From: BQJD01 sp965652415
GTDB lineage: Bacteria; Pseudomonadota; Gammaproteobacteria; Arenicellales; CAJQKF01
Assembly: GCA_965652415.1 (NCBI GenBank)
Contig: CBFGVH010000117.1
Span: 1 to 9,858 of the forward strand
Direction of reading: 5' to 3'
DNA length: 9,858 nt
Shown here: in pieces, positions 5,362 through 9,858 of the stretch
How the letters are laid out: each line of letters opens with the position of its first letter
Numbering within the stretch: the first letter of the stretch is position 1
The notes under the pieces: model-generated
Seen by the model: only the letters and a program-made list of their open reading frames with translations
The model's database searches: none
Told to the model about the DNA's origin: nothing
Program-made: the position numbers and the translations under genes

Positions 5362-6522
5362 ATGCCTCTTTGTGCCGAAGAACGCGCCGGGATGCGCGAG
5401 GCCGTGGCCGCGCTGTGCGCGCGCTACGGCGAGGATTACTGGCGCCGTCTCGACGCCGAGCGCGGCTACCCCACCGAATTCGTGCGCGAGATGACCGAGG
5501 CGGGTTTTCTCTCCGCGCTGATCCCCGAGGAGTACGGCGGCGCCGGTCTCGAACTCGTCGACGCCTGCGTGATCATGGAGGAGATCAGCCGCCGCGGCGC
5601 CCATGCCGGGGCCTGCCATGCGCAGATGTACGTCATGGGCGCGGTGCTGCGCCACGGCAGCGAGGCGCAGAAGCAGGCCTACCTGCCCAGGATCGCCGCG
5701 GGCGAATTGCGCCTGCAGAGCTTCGGCGTCACCGAGCCCACCACCGGCACCGACACCACGAAGCTGCGCACCAGCGCCAGGCGCGAGGGCGACGTGTACA
5801 AGGTCAGCGGACAGAAGGTGTGGATCAGCCGGGTCGAGCACTCCGACCTCATGGTGCTGCTGGCGCGCACCACGCCCCTCGACGAAGTGCGGAAAAAGAC
5901 CCACGGCCTTTCGGCGTTCATCGTCGACCTGCGCGAGGCGGTGGGCAACGGCCTCACCGTGCGGCCCATCGACGCCATGATCAACCATCACGCCTGCGAG
6001 CTGTTCTTCGACGACCTCGAGGTGCCGGCCGACAACCTGCTCGGCGCCGAGGGCGAGGGTTTCAGGGTGATCCTCGACGGCATGAACGCCGAGCGCATCC
6101 TGATCGGCGCCGAGTGCATCGGCGACGCCCGCTACTTCATCGACAAGGCCTGCGCCTATGCCCGCGAGCGGGTGGTGTTCGACCGCCCCATCGGCGCCAA
6201 CCAGGGCATCGCCTTCCCGATCGCGAAGTGCCACGCCGAGACCGAGGCCGCCGCGCTGATGGTGGAGCGCGCGGCGACGCTGTTCGACGCCGGCGAGAGG
6301 TGCGGCGCCGAGGCCAACATGGCCAAGATGCTCGCCGCCGACGCCTCCTGGAACGCCGGCGACATGTGCATGCAGACCCACGGCGGCTTCGCCTTCTCGC
6401 GCGAGTACCACGTCGAGCGCAAGTTCCGCGAGACGCGCCTTTACCGCATCGCGCCGATCTCCACCAACCTCGTCCTGTCCTACATCGCCGAGCACGTGCT
6501 CGGCCTGCCGAGGAGTTTCTGA
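5362..6522 (+). CDS. Acyl-CoA dehydrogenase family flavoprotein
   Basis: A 386-residue protein of full length for the family, an FAD enzyme that would introduce a double bond into an acyl-CoA thioester. Visible signatures are FGVTEPTTGTDTTKL (121-135), KVSGQKVWIS (147-156), and near the C-terminus QTHGGFAFSREYHVERKFRE (338-357). The usual catalytic Glu of the C-terminal YEGT motif is absent: the aligned stretch reads RLYRIAPISTN, with Pro365 at the Glu position. Instead Glu244 in NAERILIG sits where isovaleryl-CoA dehydrogenase has its catalytic Glu (LDLER), suggesting a relocated base. ATG 5362 is chosen (weak GGAA eight bases upstream); ATG 5284 would add 26 residues that do not resemble the family. 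First gene of a three-gene operon; the CoA-transferase start follows its stop by one base. A dehydrogenase of this kind also sits in the Pseudomonas itaconate locus (from memory). Confidence 0.92.
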   Translation: MPLCAEERAGMREAVAALCARYGEDYWRRLDAERGYPTEFVREMTEAGFLSALIPEEYGGAGLELVDACVIMEEISRRGAHAGACHAQMYVMGAVLRHGSEAQKQAYLPRIAAGELRLQSFGVTEPTTGTDTTKLRTSARREGDVYKVSGQKVWISRVEHSDLMVLLARTTPLDEVRKKTHGLSAFIVDLREAVGNGLTVRPIDAMINHHACELFFDDLEVPADNLLGAEGEGFRVILDGMNAERILIGAECIGDARYFIDKACAYARERVVFDRPIGANQGIAFPIAKCHAETEAAALMVERAATLFDAGERCGAEANMAKMLAADASWNAGDMCMQTHGGFAFSREYHVERKFRETRLYRIAPISTNLVLSYIAEHVLGLPRSF

Positions 6523-6523
6523 C

Positions 6524-7666
6524 GTGTCAAGACCCCTTGAAGGCATCACCGTAGTGGCCGTCGAGCAGGCGGTGGCCGCCCCGCTGTGCACCGCGCGGCT
6601 GCGCGACGCCGGCGCGCGGGTGATCAAGATCGAACGCCCCGAAGGCGACTTCGCGCGTGGCTACGATGCGGCCGCGCGCGGCGACAGCTCGTACTTCGTG
6701 TGGCTCAACCAGGGCAAGGAGTCGATGGTGCTGGACTTCAAGACCGACGACGGTGCCGCGCTGCTCAAGTCCCTCGTCGCGCGCGCCGACGTGCTGGTGC
6801 AGAACCTCGCCCCCGGCGCCCTCGAGCGCGCCGGCTTCGGCAGCACCGACTTGCGCCGCGAGTTCCCGCGCCTCGTGACCTGCGAGATCTCCGGCTACGG
6901 CGACGTCGCGGCCATGGAAGGCATGCGCGCCTACGACCTCCTCGTACAGGCCGAGTCGGGCCTCGCCGCCACCTCGGGCGGTCCGACCGAGATCGGCCGC
7001 ATAGGTGTATCGATCTGCGACATCGGCGCCGGCATGACCGCCCACGCGGCGATCCTCGAGGCGCTGATCCGGCGCGGGAGAACCGGCGAGGGCGCCGCCA
7101 TCGAGGTGTCGCTGTTCGACGTCGCCGCCGAGTGGATGACGGTGCCGCTGGTGCACAACGACTACGGCGACGGCCCGCCCGCGCGCCAGGGCCTGCGCCA
7201 TCCCTCCATCGCCCCCTACGGCGCCTACGCCACCGGTGACGACGTGATCACCCTGATCTCCATCCAGAACGAGCGCGAGTGGCAGCGCCTGTGCGAGTCG
7301 GTCCTCGAGCGGCCGCAGATGGCGCGCGACGCGCGCTTCGCCGACAACAACGCGAGGGTGGCCAACCGCGACGTGCTCGACGCCGAGATCGCCGCGGCGC
7401 TGGCGGCCATGGACGCCGCGGAGTTTCGCCGCCGGCTGCTCGAACACCGCATCGCCTTCGGCGCCGTCAACGGCGTGCCGGAGGTGTCGGCCCATGCCGC
7501 GCTCAGGCGGCGCGCGGCGGTCAACGCGCTGGGCGCCGAGGTGCCGATACCGGATCACCCGGTGAAGTGGCGCGGCGAATCGTGGCGCGACAACCCCGGC
7601 GCGCCGCCGCTCGGGCGCGACAGCGAGCGGGTCCGGCGCGAGTTCGAACCCGGAGGATCCTCGTGA
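6524..7666 (+). CDS. Family III (CaiB/BaiF) CoA-transferase
   Basis: A 380-residue protein. It is a CoA-transferase that would move CoA from a donor such as succinyl-CoA to a free carboxylic acid, through an Asp-linked intermediate. Family marks are PLEGITVVAVEQAVAAPLCT (4-23), DAGARVIKIERPEGDFAR (28-45), WLNQGKESMVLDFK (60-73), and the catalytic aspartate, likely Asp138 in AYDLLVQAESGL (136-147). GRTGEGAAIEVSLFD (185-199) and the C-terminal DHPVKWRG region are also typical. The start is GTG 6524, with AGGAG (6511-6515) eight bases upstream inside the end of the dehydrogenase gene. The 3' end overlaps the lyase gene by four bases, so the genes are translationally coupled. Given the lyase neighbour, a C5 diacid such as itaconate, mesaconate or citramalate is the most plausible substrate (inference). 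Confidence 0.92.
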   Translation: MSRPLEGITVVAVEQAVAAPLCTARLRDAGARVIKIERPEGDFARGYDAAARGDSSYFVWLNQGKESMVLDFKTDDGAALLKSLVARADVLVQNLAPGALERAGFGSTDLRREFPRLVTCEISGYGDVAAMEGMRAYDLLVQAESGLAATSGGPTEIGRIGVSICDIGAGMTAHAAILEALIRRGRTGEGAAIEVSLFDVAAEWMTVPLVHNDYGDGPPARQGLRHPSIAPYGAYATGDDVITLISIQNEREWQRLCESVLERPQMARDARFADNNARVANRDVLDAEIAAALAAMDAAEFRRRLLEHRIAFGAVNGVPEVSAHAALRRRAAVNALGAEVPIPDHPVKWRGESWRDNPGAPPLGRDSERVRREFEPGGSS

Positions 7667-8532
7667 CCGCCGCCATCGACATTCGCGGCCTGCCGCCGCG
7701 CAGCATCCTGTTCGTGCCCGCCTCGCGGCCCGAGCTCGCCGCCAAGGCGGCGGCCGGCGACGCCGACGCCGTGTGCATCGACCTCGAGGACGGCGTGGCC
7801 GAGGCGACGCGGCCCGCCGCGCGCGGCAACGTCGCGGCGATGGCGCGCACCGTTGCCAACGCCGGCAGGACGGTCATGGTGCGGGTCAACGCCGGCGCCG
7901 CCGACATGGCCGCCGACGTCGAGAGCCTCGACGCGGCGGTGCACGCGCTGGTGGTGGCCAAGGCTGCCGGTGCCGATCACCTCGCCCGTGCCGCCGGCCT
8001 TGCCGCCGGTCGCGGCCTCGACGCGGCGCTGGTGCCGATGGTGGAGTCCGTGGCCGGCATCGACGCGTTCGCCGCCCTCGGCCGTGGCGACGTACCGGGG
8101 CTCGCCGCGATCAGCGTCGGCATCGAGGACCTCGCCCACGATCTCGAGGTTGGCGGCGACAGCCGCGCCCTCGAGCACGCCTTCTACCGCCTGCTCGAAT
8201 GCGCCCGGCGGCTCGATGTGCCGCTTTTGGGATTCCCGTCGTCGATCGGCGAGTTCACCGACCTCGAACGCTACGCGCGCCAGGTTCGGGTAGGCGTGGA
8301 AATGGGTGCCGCCGGCGCCTTCTGCATCCACCCGCGCCAGGTCGCGGTACTCAACCGCGCCTTCAGCCCCGACGACGACGACATCGCCTGGGCGCGCGAA
8401 GTGGTCGAGGCGCTCGAGGGCGCCGAGGGCGACGGCGCCGGCGCGGTGGCGGTACGCGGGCGCATGGTCGATCGGCCGGTGGCTGCCCGCGCCCGCCGCA
8501 TCCTCGAACGGGTGCGGCAGGCCCGCGCCTGA
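7663..8532 (+). CDS. CitE/HpcH-family CoA-ester lyase (citramalyl/malyl-CoA lyase-like)
   Basis: A 289-residue protein, the usual size for CitE-like lyases of the HpcH/HpaI superfamily, which split beta-hydroxyacyl-CoA esters (for example citramalyl-CoA to acetyl-CoA and pyruvate). Motifs in order: PPRSILFVPASRP (11-23), VCIDLEDGV (37-45), MVRVNAG (72-78, the Arg binding the carboxylate), Lys100, PMVESV with metal ligand Glu128, GIEDLAHDL with Asp156 (153-161), and GAFCIHPRQVAVLNRAFSP (218-236). The start is GTG 7663 within GTGA, overlapping the CoA-transferase stop, with GGAGGA at 7652-7657. The open frame extending upstream of 7663 is antisense-like Arg/Ala-rich and not used. Last gene of the operon; its TGA is one base from the stop of the convergent gene remnant. 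Pairing with a CaiB-type transferase favours a citramalyl-CoA lyase, but malyl-CoA or another substrate cannot be excluded. Confidence 0.9.
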   Translation: MTAAIDIRGLPPRSILFVPASRPELAAKAAAGDADAVCIDLEDGVAEATRPAARGNVAAMARTVANAGRTVMVRVNAGAADMAADVESLDAAVHALVVAKAAGADHLARAAGLAAGRGLDAALVPMVESVAGIDAFAALGRGDVPGLAAISVGIEDLAHDLEVGGDSRALEHAFYRLLECARRLDVPLLGFPSSIGEFTDLERYARQVRVGVEMGAAGAFCIHPRQVAVLNRAFSPDDDDIAWAREVVEALEGAEGDGAGAVAVRGRMVDRPVAARARRILERVRQARA

Positions 8533-8533
8533 G

Positions 8534-8821
8534 TCAGCGCCTCAGAAACCCCCGCGCGCGCAGGAACTCCAGCATGTGCGGCCGGGTCTTTCCCTGCACG
8601 GCGGCGGCGGTGGGGGTCGACCAGTCGGTCTGGCGCGGGTTCTCGCTGCGGGAGCGGTAGTACTCGCCCATGATGGCGTCGTAGCGGTCGACGTCGATTT
8701 CAAGGCATGCGCGCTCGGGATTCCAGAAGTATGGCGGTTCGATGTGCTGCCGCTCCCGACCGATGAACTCATTGGATGCTTTGGCCTCCGGCGCCCCGGG
8801 TGCGTCGAGAGCCCCGGCGCA
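8534..8821 (-). pseudogene. C-terminal remnant of an unrecognised gene
   Basis: Reading the minus strand from 8821 to the TGA at 8536-8534 gives about 95 codons ending ...PHMLEFLRARGFLRR. An interior stretch reads HIEPPYFWNPERACLEIDVD, followed by RYDAIMGEYYRSR. Codons between about 8534 and 8700 end almost always in G or C, as in the true genes here, and the residue mix is protein-like, so this is real coding sequence. However, the frame is closed upstream by TAG (8824-8822) and the only possible ATG starts are deep inside, so the N-terminus is missing. GC3 declines past about 8700, in the direction of the AbiE locus. I do not recognise the family. The alternative is an intact gene whose N-terminal part lies in another frame after a frameshift near 8800-8835, where a different frame reads FRIEKGEVVASAAVDSAPG; only comparison can settle this. 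Confidence 0.55.
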
Positions 8822-8878
8822 CTATCGACAGCCGCACTCGCCACGACTTCGCCCTTTTCGATGCGGAAAGCCCGCTTT

Positions 8879-8901
8879 GGTCGAGGTCGGGTTTCTCGAC
8901 C
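8879..8901. repeat. Perfect 7-bp inverted repeat near the remnant/AbiE boundary
   Basis: GGTCGAG (8879-8885), a 9-base loop, then CTCGACC (8895-8901). There is no U-tract, so it is not an obvious intrinsic terminator. It lies between the truncated gene and the AbiE promoter. The surrounding stretch 8822-8936 holds no gene I can support. Confidence 0.4.
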
Positions 8902-8936
8902 GTCTGAGTATGGAGCGTGAGTTCGGATTCGCGCAG

Positions 8937-8961
8937 AATTGTCGCTCTCTGGGGGACAATT
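8937..8961. promoter_or_regulatory. Inverted repeat upstream of abiEi, candidate AbiEi operator 1
   Basis: AATTGTC (8937-8943) and its perfect reverse complement GACAATT (8955-8961), separated by 11 bases. Its right edge touches the proposed -35 box (8961-8966). In the studied streptococcal AbiE system the AbiEi antitoxin represses its own promoter through two inverted repeats, so this is a candidate site (inference by family). Confidence 0.45.
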
Positions 8962-8990
8962 TGACCTGTTTGTAAACCAGGTGCTAGCCT
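8961..8990 (+). promoter_or_regulatory. Candidate extended -10 promoter for the AbiE operon
   Basis: TTGACC (8961-8966, 5 of 6 to the -35 consensus), 18 bases, then TAGCCT (8985-8990), which keeps the key T, A and final T of the -10. It is preceded by TG at 8982-8983, giving an extended -10 (TGCTAGCCT). It predicts a start near 8997 and a leader of about 43 bases. Confidence 0.5.
8964..8982. promoter_or_regulatory. Imperfect inverted repeat in the promoter spacer, candidate AbiEi operator 2
   Basis: ACCTGTTT (8964-8971) and AAACCAGGT (8974-8982) are inverted copies differing by one inserted base, centred between the -35 and -10 boxes. A protein bound here would block RNA polymerase. Together with the repeat at 8937-8961 it gives two sites, as in characterised AbiE promoters. 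Confidence 0.45.
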
Positions 8991-9009
8991 TGTCCAGTAG
9001 TTTACTTTG

Positions 9010-9026
9010 AGGCGCTTGTGTCGCCT
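9010..9026 (+). other. Small leader hairpin before the abiEi ribosome site
   Basis: AGGCG (9010-9014), a 7-base loop, then CGCCT (9022-9026), four bases before the AGGTGG ribosome site (9030-9035) of abiEi. A short stem that might affect translation; weak evidence. Confidence 0.25.
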
Positions 9027-9039
9027 TCTAGGTGGTGAA

Positions 9040-9795
9040 ATGGTCTCCAAGATAAACCGGTTGATACAGTGGTGGCCACCCGGAACGGTCGCCACGCTGA
9101 GTCGGCTGAACAGCCTTGGCGTTGACCGCCGGCTTGCGGACAAGTACGTAAAGTCCGGCTGGCTGGAACGGTTGGGTCACGGTGTCTACAAACGAGCCGG
9201 TGCGACGGTCGACTGGGCCGGCGCAATCCATGCGCTGCAAACCCAGCTCGGTCTTGCCGTCCATCCCGGAGGAATCACCGCGATCGACCTGCGCGGCTAC
9301 ACGCACTATGTGGCGTTCGGAGCGCGCGATTTACTCCTGTTCGGAAATCCCGGCACCAAGTTGCCGGCCTGGTTCCAAGGCCACTCCTGGTCCAGGCCAG
9401 TGACGCTCGTGACGACCGGCGTCTTCGCCGGTAACGACAATGCCACTTCCATACTTCAGGTCGACGACGTCGACCTTGAGGTCGCAACACTCGAGCAGGC
9501 GGCTTTCGAGATGATGTACCTGGTGCCGAAACGGCAGTCCTACGAGGAAGCCTTCCATGTCATGGAATCGCTGACGTCCTTGCGCCCGCAGGTCGTACAA
9601 CAGCTGCTCGAGGGCTGCACTTCAGTGAAAACCAAGCGACTGTTCATGCACGCAGCTGAGCGGGCAAACCACCCGTGGCTGAAGCGGCTCGAGTTGTCGA
9701 CGGTCAATTTCGGGTCAGGCCGACGCACCGTCCATGCGGGAGGGCGCCTCGACAAGAAGTACGACCTGGTCGTTGCTGATCCAGTGCAAAGTTAG
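9040..9795 (+). CDS. abiEi: Type IV toxin-antitoxin system AbiEi family antitoxin
   Basis: A 251-residue protein. AbiEi proteins counter the AbiEii nucleotidyltransferase toxin and repress their own promoter. The N-terminal ~80 residues form the AbiEi winged-helix region: LIQWWPPGTVATLSRLNSLG, then ADKYVKSGWLERLGHGVYKR (33-52), a very typical AbiEi signature, and the conserved VHPGGITAIDLRGYTHYV stretch (74-91). The C-terminal domain covers roughly 95-251, with LLLFGNPG (98-105), LPAWF (108-112), and LEQAAFEMMYLVPKRQSYEE (151-170). ATG 9040 is chosen, preceded by AGGTGG at a five-base spacing; the open frame continues 11 codons upstream to a TTG without a better site. The gene is noticeably less GC-rich than everything to its left, which suggests horizontal acquisition. 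The AbiEii gene starts eight bases after its stop. The length fits the larger AbiEi group with N-terminal domain. Confidence 0.88.
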   Translation: MVSKINRLIQWWPPGTVATLSRLNSLGVDRRLADKYVKSGWLERLGHGVYKRAGATVDWAGAIHALQTQLGLAVHPGGITAIDLRGYTHYVAFGARDLLLFGNPGTKLPAWFQGHSWSRPVTLVTTGVFAGNDNATSILQVDDVDLEVATLEQAAFEMMYLVPKRQSYEEAFHVMESLTSLRPQVVQQLLEGCTSVKTKRLFMHAAERANHPWLKRLELSTVNFGSGRRTVHAGGRLDKKYDLVVADPVQS

Positions 9796-9803
9796 GACCA
9801 ACA

Positions 9804-9858
9804 ATGGCGGCGCGCGATAGTTATAGAGCCCAGGTCGAACTTCTGATTCGCTGTTTGC
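9804..9858 (+). CDS. abiEii: AbiEii-type toxin, N-terminal fragment cut by window end
   Basis: Only 18 codons are visible: MAARDSYRAQVELLIRCL. The pattern YRxQVxLLIRCL is the usual beginning of AbiEii/AbiGii-family nucleotidyltransferase toxins, and the position (ATG eight bases after the abiEi stop, with AGGA six bases upstream at 9794-9797) is the expected bicistronic arrangement. The catalytic GS/D motifs lie outside the window, so activity and intactness cannot be judged. Confidence 0.72.
   Translation, partial: MAARDSYRAQVELLIRCL

Noticed and set aside
4453..6627. Minus-strand 724-codon frame suggesting a giant ankyrin fusion
   Set aside because: Only the last 215 codons are real: signal peptide and GGAGGA site fix the start at 5100. 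The rest is antisense to the acyl-CoA dehydrogenase gene.
7279..7662. N-terminal extension of the CitE-like lyase by 128 codons
   Set aside because: Overlaps the CoA-transferase in a shadow frame; GTG 7663 with GGAGGA and a GTGA overlap gives a standard-length lyase.
8769..9143. Minus-strand 124-codon open frame antisense to the abiEi leader
   Set aside because: Spans the promoter, the repeats and the start of abiEi; Arg/Ser-rich with no ribosome site or family signal.

Overview
The window is GC-rich DNA with strong third-position GC bias, closely packed genes and several GTG/ATG starts. Gene content (a TolB/TPR adenylate-cyclase-type receptor, a CaiB/BaiF CoA-transferase cluster, a YHS-domain exported protein) suggests a high-GC proteobacterium, probably a gammaproteobacterium. 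No rRNA, tRNA or CRISPR array was seen.

Layout. Positions 1-1017 hold the 5' part of a minus-strand gene for a polytopic membrane protein. It diverges, across a roughly 200 bp promoter region, from a large plus-strand gene (1220-3769). That gene fuses an OmpR/PhoB-type DNA-binding domain, a class III nucleotide cyclase domain, one membrane helix, a TolB-like domain, TPRs and a C-terminal domain. A 165 bp fold-back, MITE-like element (3768-3932) separates it from a convergent minus-strand pair: an exported ankyrin-repeat protein (5100-4453) followed by an exported YHS-domain protein (4408-3935). Diverging from that pair is a tight three-gene plus-strand operon (5362-8532): acyl-CoA dehydrogenase, family III CoA-transferase, and a CitE/HpcH-type lyase. 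This resembles itaconate or C5-dicarboxylate CoA catabolism, but without the hydratase.

One base after the lyase gene, a minus-strand fragment (8821-8534) has the codon pattern and look of a real protein C-terminus but no usable start, so it is read as a truncated gene. Beyond it the DNA becomes less GC-rich. A type IV toxin-antitoxin (AbiE) locus begins there: a candidate promoter with two inverted repeats, an AbiEi-type antitoxin gene (9040-9795), and the first 18 codons of the expected AbiEii toxin gene at the window edge. The broken gene next to a defence/TA locus suggests that this edge is the boundary of acquired DNA.

The two most unusual items are the DNA-binding domain/cyclase/periplasmic-sensor fusion, with a tandem direct repeat in its own promoter, and the symmetrical repeat element whose ends overlap or lie against the stop codons of both flanking genes.
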